Shown here piece after piece: positions 46,474 through 54,840 of a DNA stretch of 64,000 nt (position 1 is its first letter; each line of letters begins with the position of its first letter). The stretch is from an uncultured Alphaproteobacteria bacterium (GTDB lineage: Bacteria > Pseudomonadota > Alphaproteobacteria > Micavibrionales > Micavibrionaceae): the NCBI GenBank assembly GCA_946481075.1, contig CAMLMC010000001.1, positions 1,116,001-1,180,000 on the forward strand. The letters run 5' to 3'. Under the pieces are notes generated by a model, which did not search any database, was not told the origin of the DNA, and was given only the letters and a program-made list of their open reading frames with translations. Made by a program: the position numbers and the translations under genes.

Positions 46474-46526
46474 TCCATCCAGTAAGAATCCCGCGTTAGA
46501 TCCCAAATCCCCCAACCTGACGTGGT

Positions 46527-46560
46527 AAAACCTCCGCCTTCCCCCGGGCGGAGGTTTTTT
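46527..46560 (+). terminator. Rho-independent terminator of the sigma factor gene
   Basis: The 12-bp stem AAAACCTCCGCC/GGCGGAGGTTTT with an 8-base loop leads into TTTTTT. It also lies at the end of the convergent kinase gene. Confidence 0.9.
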
Positions 46561-46588
46561 TATTCCGTGTCTGTTTGCTTATGTTTTT

Positions 46589-48820
46589 TTAAGCAGCGCG
46601 TTTCTTGCCGGTCAAAACGTGAAGCATTGCTTCTTTCAGCTCGTTCTCGACAATCGGCTTGGACAAATAATCGTCCATACCGGCATTGATGCATTTCTGT
46701 TTGTCGGCGACCAAGGCATGGGCTGTCAGGCCAATAATCGGTGTGGGCGGCAGATTGCGCTCCTCTTCCATCCGGCGGATGGTGCGCGTGGCGGTCAGGC
46801 CGTCCATTTCCGGCATCTGCACATCCATCAGGATCAGGTCGTAGTAATTGTCCTTCCATAGCTGAACCGCCTCAAGCCCCGTTTTGGCAACGTCGAAAGC
46901 ACAGTTGATCGATTGAAGGATATAGCTGAGCACGACAATATTGCCTTCGTAATCCTCGACCATCAGGATCTTCTTGTTATCGCCGATCACCTGCATCAGG
47001 CGCTCATCCAGCTTTTGGGCCTTCATCACGTCTTCCGCATCGTAATGCTCCTCAGTGGCGCTCCCGGCAAAAGGCAGGATCAGGGAGAATTTGGAACCGA
47101 CGCCCATTTTGCTTTGCGCCTGTATGGTCCCGCCCATCAGATTCGCCAGATTCTTGCTGATCGGCAGACCTAGGCCCGTGCCGCCATAGCGGCGCGATAC
47201 GGATGAATCCGCCTGTTTGAATTTTTCGAAAATCATGTCGATGGATTTTTCGTTGATCCCGATACCTGAATCCTCGATGTCCACGCGCAGGAAATTTTTT
47301 CCATCGATCACGCTGATATAGGCCTTGATATGCACAAACCCGCTCTCGGTGAACTTCACGGCGTTGCCGATAAGGTTGATCAGGATTTGTCGAATACGCA
47401 TCTGGTCACCATGGAAATTCGTTTCGGCAACCGATTCGAAATCAAACGTGAAATCTAGATTTTTTTCCGCGGCCTTCATCGACATGATGCTGATAACCTG
47501 CTGGAACAAATCGCCAAGGCGGAAATTGCGCGGGTCCATTTCAAGTTCGCCGCTCTCGATCTTTGAGAAATCCAGGATATCGGTAATCAATTCCTTCAGG
47601 GATTCTGTGCTGGTCCGCAAGGTGCGGATCAGTTTTTCGTGGCGGCTGCCGGCCAGCGCGTCGCTTTGGCTCAAAATTTCGGCGATTCCGCTGATGGCGG
47701 TCAGGGGGGTCCTGATCTCATGGCTCATATGCGCTAGAAATTCCCCCTTGGCGGCGCTGGCGGCTTCGGCGCGATCGCGCTCCTCCTTCAATTCGCGTTC
47801 ATGTTCCTTGATATAGGAAACATCGGTATGCGCGCCGATAAACCGGATGGCAAGCCCCTCGTCATCGAAAATCGCCTTGCCGCGTCCGTGGATCCACACG
47901 GGGTTGCCTGATTTGTGGATCATACGGTAAATCGCCGAAAATTCCGACATCTCTCCGTTGATATAATTATTAAAGGCGCTCCAGAATATGTCGGCATCTT
48001 CCGGATGGAGCAGCTTTTTGAAATTATTCTCGTTGCCGGTTATTTCATCATCGGCATAACCGAGCATCGCCTTATATTGCGGCGACCAATAAATCGTATG
48101 GTTCTTGAGGTTCCAGTCAAAGATGCCGTCGTTCGATCCGCGTATGGCAAGGCGGAAACGCTCCTCGCTGGTCCGTAAGGATTCTTCCGCCAAACTTGCC
48201 TTTATCTGGGCCTGCATCAGGTACCAGTTGAAGATCAGGATAATCAGGGCGGATACAATCCCGCCGACCAGAAGGCTCATCTGGTAGTTGTTGATCTTGA
48301 TACTCATTTGGTAGGCGCGTTCTGTCTGGAGCTTGTATTCCTCGTCCAGAACGCTGCGGATCAATTGCCGTAGCTTGTCACGATGATCCAGAAGGCCGAT
48401 GCGGTCGTTCAGAAGCGGCATGCCGTCATATTTATATTCCAGAGTTTGCTGGTCGAGCGCATCTTTGTATTGAAGCGAGACATGTTCTATCTCGGTCAGG
48501 CGGCTCGATTGCGTTGCGCTGCTTTTGACCAGTTCGCGTAGCTCCGCAATCTTGGTCGACATTTCCGTCTTTTTGCCTTCAAACCGCTCCAGGCTTTCCG
48601 GCGTTCTTGAAATGATATAATTACGTTGTGACGCGGCGGCGTCGAGAACAACATCGGTGAGGTTCTGCGCTTCGCGGATAACGGATTGGGAGTGAAAAAT
48701 CCACCGGTCCGAAAATTCGATATCCTGCGAGGATTTGATGGTGTAGAAAACGAGCCCGAATATGCTCGCCGCCATTATAAGAGTGAATATAACGAAATTA
48801 CGAATAAAAACCGGATTCAT
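46589..48820 (-). CDS. CHASE3 hybrid histidine kinase
   Basis: The 743-residue membrane kinase has two TM segments (about 7-27 and 183-203) around a CHASE3-type helical sensor (about 33-175, LTDVVLDAAASQRNYIISRT). A PAS domain follows (215-338, PAC tail IGAHTDVSYIKEHERE), then HisKA with His367 in FLAHMSHEIRTPLTA, HATPase ([28 protein letters not shown]) and a C-terminal REC domain (LILMDVQMPEMDGLT). It has no Hpt. It converges on the sigma gene and may feed the nearby OmpR-type regulator or the stress response; the sequence does not show which. Confidence 0.92.
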   Translation of the reverse strand: MNPVFIRNFVIFTLIMAASIFGLVFYTIKSSQDIEFSDRWIFHSQSVIREAQNLTDVVLDAAASQRNYIISRTPESLERFEGKKTEMSTKIAELRELVKSSATQSSRLTEIEHVSLQYKDALDQQTLEYKYDGMPLLNDRIGLLDHRDKLRQLIRSVLDEEYKLQTERAYQMSIKINNYQMSLLVGGIVSALIILIFNWYLMQAQIKASLAEESLRTSEERFRLAIRGSNDGIFDWNLKNHTIYWSPQYKAMLGYADDEITGNENNFKKLLHPEDADIFWSAFNNYINGEMSEFSAIYRMIHKSGNPVWIHGRGKAIFDDEGLAIRFIGAHTDVSYIKEHERELKEERDRAEAASAAKGEFLAHMSHEIRTPLTAISGIAEILSQSDALAGSRHEKLIRTLRTSTESLKELITDILDFSKIESGELEMDPRNFRLGDLFQQVISIMSMKAAEKNLDFTFDFESVAETNFHGDQMRIRQILINLIGNAVKFTESGFVHIKAYISVIDGKNFLRVDIEDSGIGINEKSIDMIFEKFKQADSSVSRRYGGTGLGLPISKNLANLMGGTIQAQSKMGVGSKFSLILPFAGSATEEHYDAEDVMKAQKLDERLMQVIGDNKKILMVEDYEGNIVVLSYILQSINCAFDVAKTGLEAVQLWKDNYYDLILMDVQMPEMDGLTATRTIRRMEEERNLPPTPIIGLTAHALVADKQKCINAGMDDYLSKPIVENELKEAMLHVLTGKKRAA

Positions 48821-48897
48821 GAATCCTCAACCGATACAAGCGCCAAGTATTTGGAACAATTCATAAAAGGACATTCCCTTCGCCCCGTCAATATAAA

Positions 48898-48921
48898 AAC
48901 GGCACCGTAAGCGGTGCCGTT
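48898..48921 (-). terminator. Terminator of the DUF1328 gene
   Basis: The 10-bp stem AACGGCACCG/CGGTGCCGTT with a 4-base loop is followed on the minus strand by TTTTATAT. It separates the DUF1328 gene from the kinase gene. Confidence 0.85.
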
Positions 48922-48940
48922 CTACTTATTTTATGCCCTA

Positions 48941-49117
48941 TTACACGGGCGGTGTTCTTCCCCGAAGCGCGCCAATCGCGGCGGCAACAACAAAAAGAAC
49001 CAAAAAGACCACGAATAAAATCTTTGCAATTTCGGCAGAAGCCGCTGCGATCCCGCCAAATCCGAAAATCGCTGCGATAATGGCCACGACCAGAAATGTT
49101 AAAGCCCAGTTCAGCAT
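48941..49117 (-). CDS. DUF1328 small membrane protein (YtjA-like)
   Basis: The 58-residue protein is almost all membrane: [40 protein letters not shown], then a short basic tail (RGRTPPV). This is the DUF1328 pattern, common in stress regulons of proteobacteria; its function is unknown. RBS AGGAG lies before the ATG. A candidate EcfG-type promoter lies about 40 bases upstream. Confidence 0.92.
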   Translation of the reverse strand: MLNWALTFLVVAIIAAIFGFGGIAAASAEIAKILFVVFLVLFVVAAAIGALRGRTPPV

Positions 49118-49158
49118 GTTTTTCTCCTGAATATAATTTATCTCTTCTGTAGTGGACA

Positions 49159-49184
49159 AACCGCCATGGGCTACAAGCGGTTCC
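49159..49184 (-). promoter_or_regulatory. Candidate EcfG-type stress promoter (DUF1328 gene)
   Basis: Minus strand GGAAC (49184-49180), 17 bases, then GGTTTG (from 49162). The spacer is one base longer than in the other sites. It is back-to-back with the plus-strand site at 49211. Confidence 0.65.
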
Positions 49185-49210
49185 CCGCAGCGTCGAAAAA
49201 AACTTCTAAA

Positions 49211-49235
49211 GGAACAAAAAACTGCCATAATGGTT
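49211..49235 (+). promoter_or_regulatory. Candidate EcfG-type stress promoter (anti-sigma-like gene)
   Basis: Plus strand GGAAC (49211-49215), 16 bases, then GGTTGG (from 49232). It lies 36 bases before the ATG of the 60-residue gene, divergent from the DUF1328 promoter. Confidence 0.68.
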
Positions 49236-49270
49236 GGGATCGGCAAGAACAGGGGACAAAGCCGCAAATC

Positions 49271-49453
49271 ATGGAAAATGAACCGCCACACATAACCGAT
49301 ATGGACATTCAGGCCCTGATTGACGGGGAACTGGATCCGGAACGGAAAAAACAGGTTATGGCGATTGTGGAGCGTTCACCCGATCTTTACAAACGCTTTA
49401 CCCTGTATATGCACCAGAAGAAGCTTCTAAAGCTTTGGTGGAAGGACAATTGA
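49271..49453 (+). CDS. 60-residue anti-sigma-factor-like protein
   Basis: The start chosen is ATG 49271 ([20 protein letters not shown]), placed correctly after the candidate stress promoter. The short protein resembles only the N-terminal helices of anti-sigma factors ([20 protein letters not shown]), with no zinc Cys/His set and no membrane segment. It ends with a basic/aromatic tail ([10 protein letters not shown]). It could be a soluble sigma or anti-sigma binder for the nearby ECF factor, under feedback control. It does not resemble NepR in wording. Confidence 0.65.
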   Translation: MENEPPHITDMDIQALIDGELDPERKKQVMAIVERSPDLYKRFTLYMHQKKLLKLWWKDN

Positions 49454-49551
49454 TTTTTTGGCCGCATATCCGTCTATGCGCCCTTTACTTCCGCTTGATA
49501 CGGCCCTACTTCTTATAATCATATCCTTTAACCAATTTTGGAGATTGTCCG

Positions 49552-50136
49552 ATGTTTTCATCCCGCCTTCGCATTATGGCCGCCGCCGCGCTGCTATCCG
49601 TTCCGCTCGCAACAACCGCGAACGCCGCCGACACCTACACGCTCGACCCCACGCACACAACCGTGATATGGAACGCAACCCATATGGGCTTTTCCAAACC
49701 GCATGGTCTTTTCCCGCTTGTGGAAGGTACGTTGCAACTGGATGAAGCCAACCCCGAAGCCAGCAAACTCGACGTGACTGTCCCGACAACAAAACTAACA
49801 ACGGGCATTCCCAAATTTGACGACCATCTGAAAAATGCCGACTTCTTCAATGTGGAAAAATTCCCGACGGCCACATTCAAAAGCACGAAAATAGAAAAGA
49901 CCGGCGATAAAACGGCCAAGGTAACGGGCGACCTGACATTGGTTGGCGTGACGAAACCCGTTACACTCGACGTCACCTTCAATCAAAAGAAACCAAACCC
50001 GATGAGCCAGAAAGAAACAGTTGGCTTTAGCGCGACAGGCGTTATCAAACGTTCCGAATTCGGAATCAATTACGCGGTGCCAAATGTTTCGGATGAAGTT
50101 CCATTGATTATCGAGGCCGAAGCCGTCAAGAACTAA
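49552..50136 (+). CDS. YceI-family periplasmic protein
   Basis: The 194-residue protein has a signal peptide (MFSSRLRIMAAAALLSVPLA, cut near ANA) and the YceI lipocalin-like barrel: YTLDPTHTTVIWNATHMGFS at the start, FDDHLKNADFFNVEKFPTAT and VTGDLTLVGVTKPVTLDVTF in the middle. YceI proteins bind isoprenoid lipids in the periplasm. Length and domain are complete. It is monocistronic with its own terminator. RBS GGAG lies 9 bases before the ATG. Confidence 0.93.
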   Translation: MFSSRLRIMAAAALLSVPLATTANAADTYTLDPTHTTVIWNATHMGFSKPHGLFPLVEGTLQLDEANPEASKLDVTVPTTKLTTGIPKFDDHLKNADFFNVEKFPTATFKSTKIEKTGDKTAKVTGDLTLVGVTKPVTLDVTFNQKKPNPMSQKETVGFSATGVIKRSEFGINYAVPNVSDEVPLIIEAEAVKN

Positions 50137-50154
50137 TCCAACTTGAAATTTTCC

Positions 50155-50192
50155 AAAGGCCGGACGGGTTTATCCACTCTTCCGGCCTTTTT
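50155..50192 (+). terminator. Rho-independent terminator of the YceI gene
   Basis: The stem AAAGGCCGGA/TCCGGCCTTT with a 16-base loop is followed by TT, giving a T run of five. Confidence 0.85.
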
Positions 50193-50520
50193 CATACCGA
50201 TTTTGATTGACTCTCTGCATGAAGTTTAAGATAGTGTTAAGTATAAAGATAAAAAAAGCGATCCGAAAACGGACGTATAACACAGGGAGATAAACATCAT
50301 GAAAAAACTTCACCACACATTGTTGTAATGCATACGCGTCTGTTTAGACGCTAACGCCCTTCTTGTCTCTTCGCGGTATTGACCCCGAAGACAGGAAAAC
50401 TCGCATGCACATCTGTTCATGCGGAAACGCGCCGGAAATCCGGTGAATCGTAAAGGCCGCGCCATGACGGTTTCATGGAAATAAAAACAAAAAACAAACA
50501 CACACAGGGAGTATATACCA
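50193..50520 (+). promoter_or_regulatory. Promoter and structured leader of the AAA+/coiled-coil operon
   Basis: A sigma-70-like promoter is visible: TTGACT (50207-50212), 17 bases, GATAGT (50230-50235). The leader of about 280 bases carries a perfectly placed RBS (CAGGGAG) before a nine-residue ORF, MKKLHHTLL (50299-50328). Its stop overlaps the ATG of an eight-residue ORF, MHTRLFRR (50328-50354), which itself spans a GCGTC/GACGC hairpin (50336-50351). More hairpins follow, for example CTTCG...CGAAG and GCATG...CATGC. It looks like a leader-peptide or translation-control region; a decayed gene is the alternative. Confidence 0.5.
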
Positions 50521-52274
50521 TGCCTACAGAAGAACTCGGCAGCCGTTTCGGTGCCGTTGCGGCGAAGCTGCGCGAATCCACATCACTAAAAACCGAATCC
50601 GAAGCCAAATCGGGACTTGATCGTTTCCGCCGTGAACGCGCAAGCGAACAGGATAATAAAGTCACGATCGCCAAAGTCGATCTCGACAAATCCCCTATCG
50701 GTAAAATTCTCAACGACACCTCGCTAGACCCGAAAGAAAAGGCCATCAAGGTTGCCGAACTTCTCGTGTTCAACGAAGAAGACCTCGAAGGAAATCCTAA
50801 GGCGATCGAAGACAACCAGGCGATGGTCGCCCATTACCTCAATGTCTTTATCATGCATAACCGACAGTCCATCGAACTGACGCGCGACAACCCTCTTTCG
50901 GAACTGCGCGCCGGTCTTCGTGATGTTCTGGACGAATACCATCAAATGGTGGGCAGCCGATCCGACCTGAAGGACAAGCTTGTGATTATAGACAGCATCC
51001 TTGAAAAACACGGCGGTCCGGAAGGCCTCATCAAGGCCCTTCTCAGCGCCAAGGACAAGGAACTGGAAAAGGAAGCGCTGGATAAGGCGATTGCGGAGCA
51101 GCGTATCAAGGTCGACGGCCTGACCGGTGAACTGCGCGACATGGACACCGATGCCCGCGCCTTGCAGATCAAGATAGCCGAGAACGAAGGCGACACATTC
51201 CTCTTTCTAAAAGGTGACAAGAAACGTCAACTTGCCGAAGACAAGCGCGCCCGCGCTGATCTGCAGGCAAAGATCGACCTGAAACGCGAAGACCTGACGA
51301 AGGAAAGCACAACGCTTGAATCGAAGAGCGCGGCGCTGACCACCTTCGTCACCAACGAAGATTACCGCGTGCATGAACAAATCCTCGAAATCCTCGATAT
51401 CGGGACGGATGAGTTCAAGGCGAAACTGACCAATCTTTCGAACCTTACATTGTCTTATATCGACAATACGGAAGAAACGCTCAGCGGGGTCAGCGCGCAG
51501 CTCAAAAGCCTTCTGGACCGCGTAACGGATGCGCATATCGCTACCCAGAACACGGTAGAGCAAGTGGCGATCCTTCTCGAAGGGCAAGGCATTGCACAGG
51601 AAAGAAACGTCTTGAAATTGAAAGAACTAGAATCTGAGGAAGTCGAAGGCGGCGTGGCGGCCATGAAGCGGGACAAGAAAATCCGTTCTCTGAACGAACA
51701 CGTCACCTCGCTGGAAAAGGCGAACCAGTCGACGGCGTCCATCGCGGGACAGCTCGGCCAGACACAAATCGACCTGACGATCTACAAGGATCAGATGGAA
51801 GAAGGTTTGGCCTCTGCAACCCAGCAGCAGATGCTCTCCATCGCCACGGCCGCTGCCACCGGCAACAGTACGGTCATGCGTATCGAAACACTTGCCACCT
51901 TCGTCCAGGGTCTCGTGTCGGAAGGAACGTATAAGCAGGAAATGGCTTATCACCTTAATGACATGGCCAAGGAAATGGAACGCGGCCTGATGGCCCGTAT
52001 GGCGAGAAACGAAAACGTGAAAAGCATGGGTGACATCGTGAAAAGCATGAAAGAATCCATGGAGGAACGGAACGACATCGTCTTGCAAATCGCCGGGGAA
52101 CGTAAGGAGCTGATCGATCGCCTGATCGACCAGACCGAAAAACTCGGCAAGACGAATGAAGCTGCCCTTGCCATCGAAAGCGAAGTGAACAGAAAACTGT
52201 TCGGCACGCCCGAAGATGACAAGGTAACGAATGGTCAACCTGTGTCCGGCCTATCAGGTCCGGCCTTGGGTTAA
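50521..52274 (+). CDS. Coiled-coil protein of unknown family
   Basis: RBS CAGGGAG lies 8 bases before the ATG. This soluble protein of about 584 residues is nearly all helical. It has an N-terminal basic/acidic region, helical bundle segments (about 60-190) and strong coiled coils (about 190-290, with DKELEKEALDKAIAEQRIKV). A long helical C-half follows (about 300-560) with IRSLNEHVTSLEKANQSTAS and repeated MAKEMERGLMARMARNENV-type helices. There is no signal, membrane segment or catalytic motif. The helical C-half is vaguely like TelA-type tellurite-resistance proteins, which I cannot confirm. It is the first gene before a ClpB-like AAA+ gene and is probably its partner or substrate adaptor. 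Confidence 0.75.
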
Positions 52275-52334
52275 CCCTGTGTGGGTGGGGCCGGATCTTT
52301 GCAAGGGTCCGGTTCCACTGAACACCCACAAGGG
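52275..52334 (+). other. Two-part stem-loop between coiled-coil and AAA+ genes
   Basis: An outer stem (CCCTGTGTGGGTG with CACCCACAAGGG, one bulge) encloses an inner stem (CCGGA/TCCGG). It lies directly after the coiled-coil stop and 40 bases before the RBS of the AAA+ gene. No T run follows, so it is not a normal terminator. It could stabilise or process the mRNA and set the ratio of the two proteins. Confidence 0.6.
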
Positions 52335-52389
52335 ACCACTGCAAATAATACAAAACCAATAAAAACGACACACAGGGAGTATGAGTATT

Positions 52390-54831
52390 ATGGCCGCCTA
52401 TATCAGCGACGAAGACAAAAGAAAGATTGAAGAAAAAAGGAAGAAAACCCTCGCCTACAAAACCGGTGACCTGCTTCATGATCTCGAAGACATCGTGGAA
52501 TCAAAAGCCGCAGGAAAAAAGGAATCGATTCTGGTCGATGACGGCGATATCGAAAAAATTTCGAGCATTCTGGGGCAGAGCAACAACCGCAACCTGATCT
52601 ATGTCGGTAAATCCGGCCTTGGCAAGACCGCCGCGATTGAAGGGATTGCCCGCCGCAAGCTGGCAACGATCAATGGAACCATTGCCGAAGGCGAAAAACG
52701 CCTTCCCCTGCACATGGTCGATCGCCGCTTCCTCGTGCTCGACAGCAACACGTTGTTCAGCAACAATGACCCGGACAAGATCGAAGCAGACATCAAACGC
52801 ATTTTCACGGAACTGGACCGCCCCGGCGAACATGTCCTGATCATCGAAGATGCGAACCAGTGGCTGAAAGGCATTGATGACAATCAGGTGCCGGGCCTTA
52901 TCTCCACCTTTGTCAAAGGCCTGATCGAAGGAAAATTTCAATCTATCCTGATGGTGCGGGATGAACCGGGCAAAAACAATCTCGGCGCGGTTCTCGCATC
53001 GCATTCGGAAATCGCCGAACTTTTTACCGTGATGGAAAAGAAACCGCCGTCAAAAGAACGCGTGCATGAAATCATGGCGAAGACGAAATCCTCGCTCGAA
53101 GCCCATCATGACGGGTTGCATATCAGTGACGAAGCCAACGCGGAAATCGTCAACCTGACATTCCTTTATCCAAACTTACGTATTTATATGCGGGAACAAC
53201 CGGCACGGTCCCTTCGCATGCGTGACCAGATCGCGAGCACGTTTGTCACGCGCATGCAGTCCCGCCCCAAGGAACTGGACGATCTCGAATCCAAATTGGA
53301 AAAACTGGCCGCCGAGCTTGAAAAAACGCCGGATGATGCCGCTTTGCTCGCGCAAAAATCCGATATCGATTCCAAAATCGCCGGCATCAACCAAATCTGG
53401 GAAAAACGCGCCCATGATCTTGGCGCGGCCTATCGGCGCAAACGTTCCAACGAAAACGAACTGCTCTCGAACGAACAACAACTCGAGGCCGAAATGGACA
53501 AAATCCGCGAAAAATGGAAATCCGAAAAGGGCACGGATCCAACCGATTCCGAACTCGCGATGATCAAAACGCCAAAGGCCAAGGAACTGGAAGGGTATAT
53601 CCGCCAGGGCACCAAGGATGTGGAAGAGGCCGATGCCGCCGCCCGTAAATTGAAAGGCGAACACAACGACACGCTTCACCTCAATATCGGGGATGTGCGC
53701 GCCCTGTTCGGCGAAATCTCCGGCATTCCGGCAAAAGACTTAAACGCGAACGAGGCCGCGAAAGCGCTAATCCTTGGTCCGAACATGAAGGAAAAAGTCT
53801 ACGGTCAGGATGAAACCATCGATGTGATCGACAACGCGATCAAGCGCACGAAGGCGGGCCTGAAAGACCCCAGCAAACCGATCGGGTCCTTCATCATGCT
53901 GGGTTCCTCCGGCATCGGTAAATCCTATATCGCCGAGGTCCTGGCGGAAGAACTCTATGATGACAAGGATTCCATCACCGTGTTCGATATGTCGGAATTC
54001 ATGGAAAAACATACCGTCTCGCGCTTTATCGGCGCCCCTCCGGGCTATGCCGGATATGGCGAGGGCGGCGCGCTTGTGAATGCCGTGCGCCGCAAGCCAT
54101 ATCAGGTCATCCTGCTCGATGAAGTCGAAAAGGCGCACCCCGATGTGTTCAAGGTCCTCTTGCAGGTGCTCGACAAAGGCCGCCTCAGTGATGAACTCGG
54201 CACGGGTGATTTCCGCAACGTGGTCTTTATCATGACGACCAATCTGGGCCAGCATATGTCATTCGATGCGCACCGCACATCGGCAAACAGCGAGGCAGAT
54301 ATCAAGGTAGAGCTACGAAAGATATTCCCGCAGGAGCTGATCAACCGGATCGACAGTCAATTGCTTTTAAAGGCGCACACGCCGGAAAACATTGAACGGA
54401 TCATCACGCGCGATCTTTCCTCACTCAACAAACGCCTTGCTGAAAAATCTATTGCGGTTGATCTGTCAAAAGATGACATCAAGGCGCTTGTGGCCGACCG
54501 TTACAAACCCGAAGAAGGCGCGCGTCAGGTGCAAAAATTCTTCACGCGGGAATTGACTGGCGGCGTTGCCGACATCGTGCTGAACAATTCCAGTGCGGCT
54601 GGCGGCACAATCACGGCGAAATACGATGCGGATGGTGAAAAATTCACAATGGATTTCGTGCCCAAAGGAACGGAAAACCCGATCACCCCCTCGCCTGCCA
54701 TAGAAGAAACGCCATTGCCCGAACCGGCGCGTATCGCCCCTGTCGGCGGCGGCGCGGCGTTCGGGGCGGCGGCCTCGGTGGCGTGGCAACGCGCGGCGTT
54801 CATTCCGCAATTCACGCCGATGATGGCGTAA
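52390..54831 (+). CDS. ClpB-like two-domain AAA+ ATPase without N domain
   Basis: The start chosen is ATG 52390 (MAAYISDEDKRKIEEKRKKT), since ATG 52381 is one base from the RBS. The 813 residues begin with a short helix and AAA1: Walker A GKSGLGKTA (73-81) and Walker B VLIIEDANQW with Glu153-Asp154 in swapped order. The usual GAKYRG pore loop is missing. A coiled-coil middle (about 285-400) precedes a canonical Clp AAA2: GSSGIGKS (505-512), pore loop GYAGY (Tyr553, Tyr556), LLDEVEKAHPDV (Asp577-Glu578) and arginine finger PQELINRID (Arg653). It has no ClpP-binding loop that I can see. It is probably an unfoldase or remodeller acting on the operon's own proteins. Confidence 0.88.
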   Translation: MAAYISDEDKRKIEEKRKKTLAYKTGDLLHDLEDIVESKAAGKKESILVDDGDIEKISSILGQSNNRNLIYVGKSGLGKTAAIEGIARRKLATINGTIAEGEKRLPLHMVDRRFLVLDSNTLFSNNDPDKIEADIKRIFTELDRPGEHVLIIEDANQWLKGIDDNQVPGLISTFVKGLIEGKFQSILMVRDEPGKNNLGAVLASHSEIAELFTVMEKKPPSKERVHEIMAKTKSSLEAHHDGLHISDEANAEIVNLTFLYPNLRIYMREQPARSLRMRDQIASTFVTRMQSRPKELDDLESKLEKLAAELEKTPDDAALLAQKSDIDSKIAGINQIWEKRAHDLGAAYRRKRSNENELLSNEQQLEAEMDKIREKWKSEKGTDPTDSELAMIKTPKAKELEGYIRQGTKDVEEADAAARKLKGEHNDTLHLNIGDVRALFGEISGIPAKDLNANEAAKALILGPNMKEKVYGQDETIDVIDNAIKRTKAGLKDPSKPIGSFIMLGSSGIGKSYIAEVLAEELYDDKDSITVFDMSEFMEKHTVSRFIGAPPGYAGYGEGGALVNAVRRKPYQVILLDEVEKAHPDVFKVLLQVLDKGRLSDELGTGDFRNVVFIMTTNLGQHMSFDAHRTSANSEADIKVELRKIFPQELINRIDSQLLLKAHTPENIERIITRDLSSLNKRLAEKSIAVDLSKDDIKALVADRYKPEEGARQVQKFFTRELTGGVADIVLNNSSAAGGTITAKYDADGEKFTMDFVPKGTENPITPSPAIEETPLPEPARIAPVGGGAAFGAAASVAWQRAAFIPQFTPMMA

Positions 54832-54840
54832 GGAGAACAC

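Noticed and set aside
50310..50501. Minus-strand 63-codon frame in the operon leader
   Set aside because: No RBS, no protein-like pattern, and it overlaps the structured plus-strand leader.
50521..52274. Naming the coiled-coil protein TelA (tellurite resistance)
   Set aside because: The resemblance is general helical character only; no TelA-specific motif could be pointed to.
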